A stretch of DNA of 35,710 bases from an uncultured Rhodospirillales bacterium (GCA_913055885.1 CAJXLG010000005.1:1-35710), one strand, 5' to 3'. Counted from the first letter of the stretch, positions 17,142 to 25,063 are shown. Program-made: numbers and translations. The notes: generated from the letters alone by a model not told the origin.

Positions 17142-18065
17142 ATGCGTGGTTTCCTGGCGGCCCTCGCCCTTCTCATCGCCGCTTTCGCGGTGCCGGCCAC
17201 GGCCGCCGGCGAGGCGAAGTACCTCGTGGGCTTTGCCCAGGACGACATGAGCAACGACTGGCGGGCCGCCCAGGTGCGCGCCGTCGAGAAGGCCTTCGCC
17301 GACCATCCCGACATCGGCTTCACCCACACCGACGCCGGCGGCAGCACGGCGCGCAACGTCATGGACATCGAGCGCCTGGTGGAGCGGGGCATCGACCTGC
17401 TCATGGTGAGCCCGCGCAACAAGCGCGCCATGACCCCGGCCATCGCCCGGGTCCACCGCCGGGGCATCCCGGTGGTGCTCCTCACGCGGCGCATCGCCAA
17501 TGACGCCTACACCACCTTCATCGCCCCCGACGATGCCGCCATCGCCCGCCGCGCCGGCAACGTCCTGGCGAGGGCCCTGGACGGCGAGGGCCGGGTGCTC
17601 ATGCTCAAGGGCGTGCCCACCGCCACCACGGCCGTGGCGCGCACGCGCGGCTTCAAGGAGGCCATCGCCGACGATCCGGGCATCCGCCTCGTGGCCAGCC
17701 GCGCCGCCAACTACAAACGCCAGGACGCCATCCGCGCCATGGAAAAGGTCATGGCCGAGGGCATCGCCTTCGACGCCATCTTCGCCCAGAGCGACAGCAT
17801 GGCCGTCGGCGCCCGCATCGCCCTGCGCGCCCACGACCGCGACCCGCACAACGTGCCCATGGTGGGCATCGACTACATCCGGGCGGCGCGTCAGGCCATC
17901 CGCGACGGCACCCAGGTGGCGAGTTTCACCTACCCCACCTGCGCCAAGCCCGCCGCCCGCATCGCCGCCCGCATCCTGCACGGCGAGGACGTGCCGCGCC
18001 AGGTGACGGTGGAAAGCACCATGGTGACGAAGGAAAACGTGGAGGCGGTGGAGCCCATATTCTGA
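17142..18065 (+). CDS. Orphan periplasmic sugar-binding-type protein (Peripla_BP_4)
   Basis: The 307 aa product has a Sec signal peptide (residues 1 to about 22, MRGFLAALALLIAAFAVPAT) and the ribose/galactose-binding fold: YLVGFAQDDMSNDWRAAQ, DIERLVERGIDLLMVSPRN, GIPVVLLTRRI, YTTFIAPDDAAIARRAG, FDAIFAQSDSMAVGARIAL, and VGIDYIRAARQAI. Such proteins bind a ligand for an ABC importer or present it to a membrane sensor kinase. No permease or ATPase gene lies nearby, so a sensing role is plausible; the histidine kinase at 20294-22183 is one possible partner but is neither adjacent nor on the same strand. The start ATG 17142 begins the signal peptide. The ligand is unknown. Confidence 0.85.
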   Translation: MRGFLAALALLIAAFAVPATAAGEAKYLVGFAQDDMSNDWRAAQVRAVEKAFADHPDIGFTHTDAGGSTARNVMDIERLVERGIDLLMVSPRNKRAMTPAIARVHRRGIPVVLLTRRIANDAYTTFIAPDDAAIARRAGNVLARALDGEGRVLMLKGVPTATTAVARTRGFKEAIADDPGIRLVASRAANYKRQDAIRAMEKVMAEGIAFDAIFAQSDSMAVGARIALRAHDRDPHNVPMVGIDYIRAARQAIRDGTQVASFTYPTCAKPAARIAARILHGEDVPRQVTVESTMVTKENVEAVEPIF

Positions 18066-18160
18066 AGGTTCTATCTTCGATTTTACTAAAATAAAACCAC
18101 AGGAACGCGCCGTTACTACGCGCTTTCGATCCCCGGGGCTAAAAAGAAACCCTCTATCGA

Positions 18161-18189
18161 TTGTGCCGTTACCCCCACCCGGTTACGAT
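18161..18189 (+). promoter_or_regulatory. Candidate promoter for the YeiH cassette
   Basis: TTGTGC (18161-18166) and TACGAT (18184-18189) are separated by 17 bp and lie 58 bp before the ATG at 18248. Further upstream (18080-18092) is an AT-rich palindrome ATTTTA-C-TAAAAT, striking in this GC-rich DNA and a possible operator. The short word TCGAT recurs five times in the 182-bp gap. Matches to the consensus are moderate, so the call is tentative. Confidence 0.35.
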
Positions 18190-18247
18190 CCTGTTGCGTC
18201 GATTCGGGACAAGGGGGCGGGGCACCATCGATCAAGGGGGTAGCGCC

Positions 18248-18454
18248 ATGACCGCATCCACCGAAAGCGCCGAGCCCGAAATCCACACGGAGGAGGCGAT
18301 TCTCGATGACGACAGCCGGCCGTCGCGGCTCGGCACCGCCGAGCCCTGGGCCGGCTGGGAGACCCGGTTGTGCCTGTGGAGCATCGCCATCGGCATCGCC
18401 GGGCTCATCGTCCTGGGGCTGCTCATCAACCTTTTCGTCCTGCCGTCGGCATGA
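18248..18454 (+). CDS. Single-pass membrane peptide of unknown function
   Basis: The 68 aa product has an acidic, polar N-terminal half (residues 1-38, rich in Glu and Asp) and one membrane helix (about 41-65, LCLWSIAIGIAGLIVLGLLINLF by composition). It then ends, suggesting a cytosolic acidic arm anchored in the inner membrane. I do not recognise a family. It opens a three-gene cassette: its TGA overlaps the ATG of the next gene (ATGA at 18451-18454), and the transporter follows. The overlap and position argue that it is a real gene, possibly a small accessory subunit of the transporter. Confidence 0.7.
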   Translation: MTASTESAEPEIHTEEAILDDDSRPSRLGTAEPWAGWETRLCLWSIAIGIAGLIVLGLLINLFVLPSA

Positions 18455-18735
18455 CCGGGGGAAAGGCCGTGAAGGCGGATCTTGAATTCGCCCTGGTCCA
18501 CGACGGCCGGCAGTGGGTGGCGCGCGGCCGGGACGCGGCGGGCACGCCCGTGATGGCACGCGGCGAATCCCTGCCCGCCCTGGACGACGATTTGGCGGCG
18601 GCGCTCGCCGTCAACCAGGGGTGCAAGGGACAGACCCTGACCATCTTCATGGGCTTCGATACCCGCACCCTGCCCGCCTGGCTGCGCCAGTACAGCCCCC
18701 ACTACTTCAACCGGTTCGTCACCCTCACACCCTGA
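18451..18735 (+). CDS. Small soluble DUF5395-like protein
   Basis: The 94 aa product is soluble, with a beta-rich start (DLEFALVHDGRQWVARGRD), a helical middle (SLPALDDDLAAALAV) and a distinctive C-terminal block IFMGFDTRTLPAWLRQYSPHYFNRFVTL. I associate this with DUF5395, but could not check it. The function is unknown. ATG 18451 overlaps the stop of the membrane peptide, and the transporter begins 28 bp after its stop. The tight linkage suggests it acts with the transporter as a cytosolic partner or regulator. Confidence 0.75.
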   Translation: MTGGKAVKADLEFALVHDGRQWVARGRDAAGTPVMARGESLPALDDDLAAALAVNQGCKGQTLTIFMGFDTRTLPAWLRQYSPHYFNRFVTLTP

Positions 18736-18763
18736 ACCAGGGCGCGGCATCAGAGGGGGGATC

Positions 18764-20230
18764 ATGGAAGGCGTGAACCGCAAGTGGTATTCCGGCATGG
18801 CCACGAACGAGGACTGGTGGGCCGTGTGGCTGGGGCTCATCCTGTTCGCGGCCGGGCTGTTCTCCATCGGCCGCATCGACCTGGTGGGCTGGATGGTGGA
18901 GACCAGCGTCTGGACGTGGGGCGACTTCTCCTTCAGCAACGCCCTCGATGTCACCCGCTACGAGGGCTGGCATCCGCTGGCCGGTCTGCTCATGGCTTAC
19001 GTCGTCTTCACGGCGCTCACGTGCCTGGGCGCCTGGTCCATGAAATTCAACGTCAGGCGCTTCTGGGCCGGCTGGACGGTGCTTTTCGTCCTCGCCTGGG
19101 CCTGCTGGATCATCGGGCACGAGGCCCATTTCGCCGTGCCCGTGAACGCGTGGGACGAGCACGGGCTCACCTGGGGCCTGTCCCTGGGCGGCGGCTTTTC
19201 CTACATCCTGGCGCTCGCCGTGGGGCTCATCATCGGCAACTTCATCAAGCCCCTGGCCGGCTTCCTGCACGAGGCCGCCAAGCCCGAATGGTTCATCAAG
19301 ACGGCCATCGTCTATCTCGGCATCAAGGTGGGCGTGAAGTCCATGGACGCCGCCGACAAGACCCTGGAGCTGGCGCTTGCCGGGGCGGCGGCGGTTTTCG
19401 TCGCCTATCTGCTGTTCTGGCCCATCGTCTATGCCCTGGGCCGGCGCGCCTTCAGGCTGCCGCGCGACGCGGCGGCGGTGCTGTCGTCGGGCATCTCCAT
19501 CTGCGGCGTCTCCGCCGCCATCGCCACGGCCGGGGCCATCCGGGCGCGGCCCGTGCTGCCTGTCATGGTCTCCATGCTCATCGTCATCTTCGCCATGATC
19601 GAGCTGGTGGTGCTGCCCGGGTTCTACACCTGGGTGGCGCCGGACCAGCCCATCGTCAACGGCGCCGCCATGGGCATGACCGTCAAGACGGACGGCGCCG
19701 ATGCCGCGGCCGGCGCCTTCCTGGAAGAGCTCATGCGCAGCAGTGCCGCCGCGCGCGGCACCCACTGGGAGCCGGGCTGGATCGTCACCTCGGCCATCAT
19801 GACCAAGATCTGGATCGACATGTTCATCGGCCTGTGGGCCTTCCTGCTGGCCATCGTCTGGGTGCGCAAGGTGGAGCACCAGCCCGGCCGCAGCCATGTC
19901 GGGCCCTCGGAGATCTGGCACCGCTTCCCCAAGTTCGTCATCGGCTATCTCATCACCTGGTTCGCCTACCTGGCCATCCTGGCGTTCCTGCCCGAGTTCA
20001 CGGCGGCCGCCAAGCCGGGGGCGGAGGTGGTGGAAGGCCCCATGCGCAAGATGATGTTCATGCTCACCTTCGTCTCCATCGGCACCATCACCGACTTCTC
20101 CAAGCTGAAGGGCATGGGGCGCCTGGCGCTGCTTTATGCCGTCGCGCTGTTCGTCATCATCGCGCCGCTGGCCTATTTCATCGCCTGGCTGTTCCACCGG
20201 GGCATGATGCCACCCACGGTGGGCGGCTGA
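18764..20230 (+). CDS. YeiH-family putative sulfate exporter, long form
   Basis: The 488 aa product is a polytopic inner-membrane protein with roughly eleven hydrophobic segments. It matches the YeiH/Cons_hypoth698 family, annotated as putative sulfate exporters: GLIIGNFIKPLAGFLHEAAKPEWFIKTAIVYLGIKVG, the signature SSGISICGVSAAIATAGAI (about residues 243-261), and MFMLTFVSIGTITDFSKLKGM near the end. It is much longer than typical YeiH proteins of about 340 aa, with an N-terminal extension holding extra membrane helices and a Trp-rich start (NEDWWAVW). GGGGGG precedes ATG 18764. The substrate is not established. A strong terminator follows. Confidence 0.82.
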   Translation: MEGVNRKWYSGMATNEDWWAVWLGLILFAAGLFSIGRIDLVGWMVETSVWTWGDFSFSNALDVTRYEGWHPLAGLLMAYVVFTALTCLGAWSMKFNVRRFWAGWTVLFVLAWACWIIGHEAHFAVPVNAWDEHGLTWGLSLGGGFSYILALAVGLIIGNFIKPLAGFLHEAAKPEWFIKTAIVYLGIKVGVKSMDAADKTLELALAGAAAVFVAYLLFWPIVYALGRRAFRLPRDAAAVLSSGISICGVSAAIATAGAIRARPVLPVMVSMLIVIFAMIELVVLPGFYTWVAPDQPIVNGAAMGMTVKTDGADAAAGAFLEELMRSSAAARGTHWEPGWIVTSAIMTKIWIDMFIGLWAFLLAIVWVRKVEHQPGRSHVGPSEIWHRFPKFVIGYLITWFAYLAILAFLPEFTAAAKPGAEVVEGPMRKMMFMLTFVSIGTITDFSKLKGMGRLALLYAVALFVIIAPLAYFIAWLFHRGMMPPTVGG

Positions 20231-20253
20231 CCGCCGGTCCGCCTGGGCCGTTC

Positions 20254-20294
20254 CGCCGCCCGGCCGGGTGCCCCCTGGCCGGGCGGCGTCTTTT
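20254..20294 (+). terminator. Rho-independent terminator after the YeiH cassette
   Basis: A perfect 12-bp GC stem (20254-20265 with 20277-20288, CGCCGCCCGGCC and its complement) around an 11-base loop is followed by TCTTTT. It closes the plus-strand cassette, and its T-run reaches into the stop codon of the convergent kinase gene. Confidence 0.9.
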
Positions 20295-22183
20295 CAGGTC
20301 GTTTCCGGCCACTCGGGAAGCATCACGGTCACGGTGGTGCCTTCCCCGGGCGTCGAGGCGATGCGCAGGCTGCCGCCGTGCCGGGCGACGATGGCGTTGC
20401 ACAGGGCCAGGCCGACGCCGGTGCCGGGATAGGTGTCGGCCGTGTGCAGGCGGCGGAAGGGCTGGAAAATGATGTCCTGGTATGCCGGGGCGATGCCCTC
20501 GCCGTTGTCGGTGACGTGCACGGCGTGGCCGTCGGCCGTGGGCTCGGCGCTCACGTGAACGTGCGGCGTGCGGTTCCCGGGGACGAATTTCACGGCGTTG
20601 GAGAGAAGGTTTTCGAAAACGCTGTAGAGCTGGCCCGGGTCGCCGTGGACCGTGGGCAGGGGGGCGACGTGGATCACGGCGTCGGGGCGCGTCAGCCGGT
20701 CGCGGGCCGTCGCCACCGTGTGGTTGAGGTCCACGGGCTCGGCGCGCTGGGTCTGGCGCGACACCTGGAGATATTCCGCCACGTCGGCCACCAGGTCCTT
20801 CATCTGCCGGGCGCCGGCGACGAGATAGTCGATGTACTGGTCGGCGTCCGCGCCCAGCTCGCCCTTGTAGCGGCGCTTGAGAAGCTGGGCGTAGCTGGCG
20901 ACGTTGCGCAGCGGCTCCTGGAGGTCGTGGCTCGCCATGTAGGTGAAACGTTCCAGGTCGGCATTGGTGCGGGTGAGGAGATCAACACTCTCGCGCAGGG
21001 CCTCCTCGCGCTCGCGCACGGTCCGGTCCATGCCGTCAAAGGCCCGGGCCAGGCGGGCCACCTCGTCGTTGCCGGCGGGGGGCGGCGGCGCGGCCTCCGG
21101 CGCCTCGCCCGATTCCAGCATGCGCACCCGCGTCAAGAGGTCCCGCAGCGGCCGGCTGATCATGCGGTCCAGGAGCCACGCCCCGAGCGGCGCCAGCACC
21201 AGCGCCGTCATCGCCAGCACGCCGAGGGTGATCCAGGCCAGGCGGCTCCGCTGGACCATCAACTGTGCCTTGGGCAGGCCCACCAGCAGGGCCGCGCTGC
21301 CGCCGCCGTCGAGGGTCACCCGCGCCCCCGCCAGGAAGGTGTCGGGTCGCTGGATGGTCAAGGGGGCGGCGTCGCCGTCGGCGATGGCGCGCAGGCTGGG
21401 CAGGCTGCCCGGGGAAAGGCCGGGCGGCACGGCGGGCCCGTTCTTCATGTGCACGGGCCCGTCCGGCAGCATCATGGACAGGCCCAGGCGGTAGCGACCG
21501 GCGATCCGGGCCAGGGCCTGCGGCCGCAGCAGCCGGATCACCCGCAGCGTCCCGGCCCGCGCGCCGGACCCGTTGTCCGGCCGGCTCACGCGCGCCACCG
21601 CTTCCAGCGCCAGGCCCTCGCGCGCCGCCCAGGTCACCACTTCGCCGCTGGCGGCGCGCATGGGCGTTTTAAGCAGTCCCGGGGCGGGCACCGTCCGCGC
21701 TTTCCGCGCGCCCGGGGGCTGGTGTCGCAGCACCGGCTCGCCGCCGGCGTAGGAGCGGAAGGCGGTGAGCGGCGGCGCGCCGGGCCGCGCGGCGTACAGG
21801 GCCGCCACGCCCTCCGCCCCGGCGTAGACGGCGGCGAAGTCGAGATGCGCCGCCTGCGCCCGCCGGCGCAGCACCCGCGCCAGGCGGCGCTTTTCCGGGT
21901 CGAAAATCAGCTCGCGGTAGGATTCCGGATCCTCGTACCGGGCGATCAGATGGGCCGTGGCGACAACGTCTTTCTGGGACGCCAGGGTCCCGGCCGTCGC
22001 GCCCAGGCTTTCGCGGCGACTCTCCATCTCCGCCGCGACGGCCCGGAAGCCGCTTTCCACCAGGTTCCGGAAGGTTTCCCGGTGGATGGCCTGGAGCTGC
22101 CACACCACCAGACCGGCCAGGAGCCCCAGAACCAGGAGCACCGACCCCAGCCATGTGAGCAGCAGCTTGTGGCGAACGGACAT
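20294..22183 (-). CDS. Orphan membrane sensor histidine kinase
   Basis: The 629 aa product has one membrane helix near residues 9-29, a large periplasmic domain (about 30-310, helical at first with a CHASE4 or dCache-like look), a second helix (about 315-338) and HAMP (338-390). A coiled linker follows, then the dimerisation box FTYMASHDLQEPLRNV with phospho-accepting His419. The ATPase domain has N525 in ENLLSNAVKF, DNGEGI (559-564) and GTGVGLAL (587-594). The HDLQEPLR form is typical of phytochrome-like HisKA kinases. No response regulator gene is in the window, so its target is unknown. The start ATG 22183 has AGGAGG just upstream; a TTG nine codons earlier is unlikely. Confidence 0.93.
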   Translation of the reverse strand: MSVRHKLLLTWLGSVLLVLGLLAGLVVWQLQAIHRETFRNLVESGFRAVAAEMESRRESLGATAGTLASQKDVVATAHLIARYEDPESYRELIFDPEKRRLARVLRRRAQAAHLDFAAVYAGAEGVAALYAARPGAPPLTAFRSYAGGEPVLRHQPPGARKARTVPAPGLLKTPMRAASGEVVTWAAREGLALEAVARVSRPDNGSGARAGTLRVIRLLRPQALARIAGRYRLGLSMMLPDGPVHMKNGPAVPPGLSPGSLPSLRAIADGDAAPLTIQRPDTFLAGARVTLDGGGSAALLVGLPKAQLMVQRSRLAWITLGVLAMTALVLAPLGAWLLDRMISRPLRDLLTRVRMLESGEAPEAAPPPPAGNDEVARLARAFDGMDRTVREREEALRESVDLLTRTNADLERFTYMASHDLQEPLRNVASYAQLLKRRYKGELGADADQYIDYLVAGARQMKDLVADVAEYLQVSRQTQRAEPVDLNHTVATARDRLTRPDAVIHVAPLPTVHGDPGQLYSVFENLLSNAVKFVPGNRTPHVHVSAEPTADGHAVHVTDNGEGIAPAYQDIIFQPFRRLHTADTYPGTGVGLALCNAIVARHGGSLRIASTPGEGTTVTVMLPEWPETT

Positions 22184-22249
22184 CGGCCCTCCTGGTCCTT
22201 CTCCCCACAAGCATGCCCCGGGGCCCGGGCCGACTCAAGACGCTCACGA

Positions 22250-22300
22250 AAACATAAAATTGGAACGATTCTTAACCCTAAGGGTAAGAGCCGGCCCGGG
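22250..22300. promoter_or_regulatory. AT-rich palindromic patch in the divergent kinase/small-gene region
   Basis: The 234-bp gap 22184-22417 separates the kinase from the paired small genes. Inside it an AT-rich patch (about 22249-22274) abuts the palindrome ACCCT-A-AGGGT (22275-22285), and the match extends imperfectly outwards. This is a reasonable operator candidate for the divergent promoters, but I find no clean -35/-10 pair on either strand. Confidence 0.35.
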
Positions 22301-22417
22301 CGCTCATACCCCTGAACCCGGCCCTTATCCTCCTGCAGGGATTCCCGGCGGGCCGCGTTGTGGCAGACTGGGCCCCGTAGACAACGAACAATCCCGCTTG
22401 GCCGATGGAGACCAGCC

Positions 22418-22588
22418 ATGAAGGACGCCACGACGACCCCCGCCCCGACGAGCGCCGTTGCCCGGGCCCGCGAGACCCGCGAGCGGGTCCAGGCCCTGCG
22501 TGCCGCCATCGCCCGCTTCGACGAGATCGATCTGCACGGCATCCTGAGCAACCTGCACGGCATGCGCGCCTACGCGCGCAAGGGCTGA
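22418..22588 (+). CDS. Small helical protein of unknown function, copy A
   Basis: The 56 aa product starts MKDATTTPAPTS and has a conserved amphipathic core RARETRERVQALRAAIARFDEIDL, then HGILSNLHGMRAY and a basic end. Prediction by eye is two helices joined at EIDL. I recognise no family. The next gene is a close paralogue with the same MKDA start and core, and selection is suggested by differences that fall mainly at the ends and at conservative positions. GGAG (22407-22410) precedes the ATG. It diverges from the sensor kinase and might be controlled by it; this is inference from position only. Confidence 0.65.
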   Translation: MKDATTTPAPTSAVARARETRERVQALRAAIARFDEIDLHGILSNLHGMRAYARKG

Positions 22589-22795
22589 CGCCCCTTGCGC
22601 CGTGGCATGCGCCGGGGGAGAACGCCGGCCAGGGAGGACAGGTCATGAAGGACGCCATGACGCATCCGGCCGCCAGGAACGCGGCCGCCGACCGCGCCCG
22701 CGAGACACGGGAGCGGGTCCAGGCCCTGCGTACCGCCATCGCCCGCTTCGACGAGATCGACCTGCGCGGCATCCTGATGGAACTCCACGACCTGC
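22466..22795 (+). repeat. Tandem duplication underlying the two small genes
   Basis: The segment 22466-22547 recurs at 22696-22777, an offset of 230 bp, with five differences over 82 bp. Similarity fades beyond, where the proteins diverge. The high DNA identity within the core points to a fairly recent duplication or ongoing gene conversion. Confidence 0.88.
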
Positions 22796-22818
22796 GGCAC
22801 TTCATCCGCCGCATTTAA
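22645..22818 (+). CDS. Small helical protein of unknown function, copy B
   Basis: The 57 aa product is the paralogue of the gene 56 bp upstream: it starts MKDAMTHPAARNA, carries the core RARETRERVQALRTAIARFDEIDL and ends GILMELHDLRHFIRRI. A strong ribosome site (GGGAGGA near 22632-22638) precedes ATG 22645, better than that of copy A. The divergent C-terminal halves (SNLHGMRAYARKG in A, MELHDLRHFIRRI in B) keep the same leucine and arginine pattern. The pair ends at a good terminator. Function unknown. Confidence 0.68.
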   Translation: MKDAMTHPAARNAAADRARETRERVQALRTAIARFDEIDLRGILMELHDLRHFIRRI

Positions 22819-22856
22819 CGGCAGGCGGCGCCGATGCGCCGGTTGCGAGGGGCAGG

Positions 22857-22888
22857 CTGCTCCGCTCCCGCCGGGAGCGGAGCAGTTT
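22857..22888 (+). terminator. Terminator after the small gene pair
   Basis: A perfect 13-bp stem (CTGCTCCGCTCCC at 22857-22869 with its complement at 22873-22885) has a three-base loop and is followed by TTTGTGTGG. The T-run is short. It serves the plus-strand small genes and stands before the convergent end of hypE. Confidence 0.8.
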
Positions 22889-22904
22889 GTGTGGCCGTCC
22901 CGGA

Positions 22905-23936
22905 TCAACAGATCCGGGGCAGGGCCTCGCCGGAGAGCCAGTCCACCAGGTGCCGGCCGCCGTAGGCCGTCTCCAGCTCCACGAAGCCGTGGTCGTCGTG
23001 GACCATCTCCCCGATCCGCACGGCATCGCGCCCGAGGGGGTGCGTCTGCATGGTGGCGAGCAGGGCGTCCACCCGGCCGGGCGGGCAGACAGCGACGAGG
23101 CGGCCTTCGTTGGCGACGTGCAGCGGGTCCAGGCCCAGAAGCTCGCATGCCCCGCGCACCGGCGCCCGGACGGGGATGGCGGATTCCCGCAAAAGCATCC
23201 CCACCCCCGACTGCTGCGCGATCTCGTTCAGCGCCGCGGCCACGCCGCCGCGCGTGGGATCGCGCAGGCAGCGCAGTTCGGGCACCGCCTCCACCATCCG
23301 GCTCACCAGGCCGTGGAGGGGCGCCGAATCCGACACCACGTCGCTCTCGAAGCCCAGCCCCTCGCGCCGCGACAGCACGGCCACCCCGTGCTCGCCGATG
23401 GGCCCGGAAAGCACCACGGCGTCCCCGGGCCGGGCGTTGGCGCCGCCGACCTCGACGCCCGGCGGCACTAGGCCGACGCCCGTGGTGGTGATGTACAGGC
23501 CGTCGGCCTTGCCGCGTTCCACCACCTTGGTGTCGCCCGTCACCACGGGCACGCCGGCGGCGCGGGCGGCGCGGCCCACGCTCTCCACCACGGCGGCCAG
23601 GTCCCTGAGCGGCAGGCCCTCTTCCAGGACCAGCCCCAGCGCCAGATAGAGCGGCCGGGCGCCCGCCATGCTCACGTCGTTGATGGTGCCGTGGACGGCC
23701 AGGCTGCCGATGTCGCCGCCGGGGAAGAAGAGGGGCTGGATGACGTGGCCGTCGGTACTCATGACCATGCGCCCGCCCGGGACGTCGAAGGCGCCGAAAT
23801 CGTTGCCCTCGGCGAGAAAGGGATTGTCCAGATGGGCGCGGAACAGCTCGTCCACCAGGCGGGCCATGGCGCGGCCGCCGCCGCCGTGGCCCAGCTCCAC
23901 ACGGCCGTTTTCCAGGTCCAGGGCGGAATCCGTCAT
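22905..23936 (-). CDS. hypE: Hydrogenase maturation protein HypE
   Basis: HypE dehydrates the carbamoyl group on its C-terminal cysteine to a cyano ligand for the NiFe site. The 343 aa product is full length: AFDVPGGRMVMSTDGHVIQPLFFPGGDIGSL, VVTGDTKVVERGKADGLY, FESDVVSDSAPLHGLV, LRDPTRGGVAAALNEIA, and the terminal PRIC, whose last Cys carries the thiocarboxamide. It is the last gene of the hyp operon; ATG 23936 overlaps the hypD stop by four bases. The frame is open far upstream, but that part is hypD out of frame. Confidence 0.97.
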   Translation of the reverse strand: MTDSALDLENGRVELGHGGGGRAMARLVDELFRAHLDNPFLAEGNDFGAFDVPGGRMVMSTDGHVIQPLFFPGGDIGSLAVHGTINDVSMAGARPLYLALGLVLEEGLPLRDLAAVVESVGRAARAAGVPVVTGDTKVVERGKADGLYITTTGVGLVPPGVEVGGANARPGDAVVLSGPIGEHGVAVLSRREGLGFESDVVSDSAPLHGLVSRMVEAVPELRCLRDPTRGGVAAALNEIAQQSGVGMLLRESAIPVRAPVRGACELLGLDPLHVANEGRLVAVCPPGRVDALLATMQTHPLGRDAVRIGEMVHDDHGFVELETAYGGRHLVDWLSGEALPRIC

Positions 23937-25063
23937 GCCGCCCCCTCCGCCGCGCTTTTGCGGCCGGCGCCGCGCCGGCGCCAGCGGGCGGCGCACGCCC
24001 CCTCCGACGATACCATGCACGCCCCCACGGGATTCTCGGGGGTGCACTCGGTGCCGAACAGCCGGCACGCCTCGGGCGCCACACGCCCCCGGATGACGCC
24101 GGGGCAGGCGCAGCCGCGCGGCTCCGGCTCCGGCGTGTCGGGCAGGGAGAAGGTGCGCTCGGCGTCGAAGGCGGCGCAGGTGTCGCGCAGGGCCAGGGCG
24201 CTGTGCGGCAGGTGGCCCAGGCCGCGCCAGGCGAAGCTTTCGCGGGGGATGAAGACGGCGTCGATGACCCGGCGTGCCTGCGGATTGCCGTCGGCGTCGA
24301 GGGCCCGGCCGTAGGCGTTGTCCACCCCCGCTTCGCCGGCGTTGACGCGCTTCACCAGCAGATACACGGCGTGCAGCAGGTCCAGGGGCTCGAAACCGGT
24401 GACCGCCACGGGCACGCCGTGGCCCTCGGCGAATTCGCGATAGGGCTCCGTGCCGATGATGGTGCTCACGTGGCCGGGCCCGATGATGCCGTCCAGCGGC
24501 GGCGCCGTGGTGTCGTCCAGGATGCCGCGCATGGCCGGCGGGGTCATGACGTGGTTGCAGAAGACGCGGAAATTGGCGAGCCCTTCCGCCGCCGCCTGCT
24601 GCACGGCGACGGCCGTGGGCGGCGTGGTGGTCTCGAAGCCGATGGCGAAGAAGACCACGGTGCGGTCCGGGTTGTCGCGGGCGAGCGTGAGGGCGTCCAG
24701 GGGGGAGTAGACGATGCGCACGTCCGCCCCGTCCGCCTTGGCGCGCATGAGGCTGCGGCCTTCCGGCCCGGGCACGCGGATCATGTCGCCGTAGGTGGCG
24801 AGGATGGTGCCCGGCTGGTCGGCGATATGAAGCGCCCCGGCCAGGCGGCTTACGGGCAGCACGCACACGGGGCACCCCGGTCCGTGGATGAGGCGCACCT
24901 GGGGCGGCAGCAGGGCGTCCAGGCCGTGGCGGGCGATGGCGTGGGTGTGGCCGCCGCAGAACTCCATCAGGCGGTAGGTGGCCTCCGGCGCCACCGTCCC
25001 GGCGATGGTGGCGGCCAGGTCCTTCACCCGGCCGGGATCGCGGAAGGCGTCCCCCGCCGTCAC
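23933..25063 (-). CDS. hypD: Hydrogenase maturation protein HypD
   Basis: HypD is the iron-sulfur scaffold that, with HypC, holds Fe(CN)2CO. The 376 aa product has MEFCGGHTHAIARHG (about 33-47), LIHGPGCPVCVLP (about 58-70), FFAIGFETTTPPTA, NHVMTPPAMRGIL, GFEPLDLLHAVY, and the C-terminal cysteine set GCACPGVIRG, CRLFGTECTPENPVGACMVSSEGAC that binds the 4Fe-4S cluster. The start is GTG 25063, giving a GTGA overlap with the hypC stop. A basic, Arg-rich tail of about 20 residues follows the last cysteine. Confidence 0.97.
   Translation of the reverse strand: MTAGDAFRDPGRVKDLAATIAGTVAPEATYRLMEFCGGHTHAIARHGLDALLPPQVRLIHGPGCPVCVLPVSRLAGALHIADQPGTILATYGDMIRVPGPEGRSLMRAKADGADVRIVYSPLDALTLARDNPDRTVVFFAIGFETTTPPTAVAVQQAAAEGLANFRVFCNHVMTPPAMRGILDDTTAPPLDGIIGPGHVSTIIGTEPYREFAEGHGVPVAVTGFEPLDLLHAVYLLVKRVNAGEAGVDNAYGRALDADGNPQARRVIDAVFIPRESFAWRGLGHLPHSALALRDTCAAFDAERTFSLPDTPEPEPRGCACPGVIRGRVAPEACRLFGTECTPENPVGACMVSSEGACAARWRRRGAGRKSAAEGAA

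Noticed and set aside
20378-22315. Plus-strand reading frame of 645 codons across the histidine kinase
   Set aside because: The opposite strand encodes all kinase boxes; the antisense product has no domain or ribosome site.
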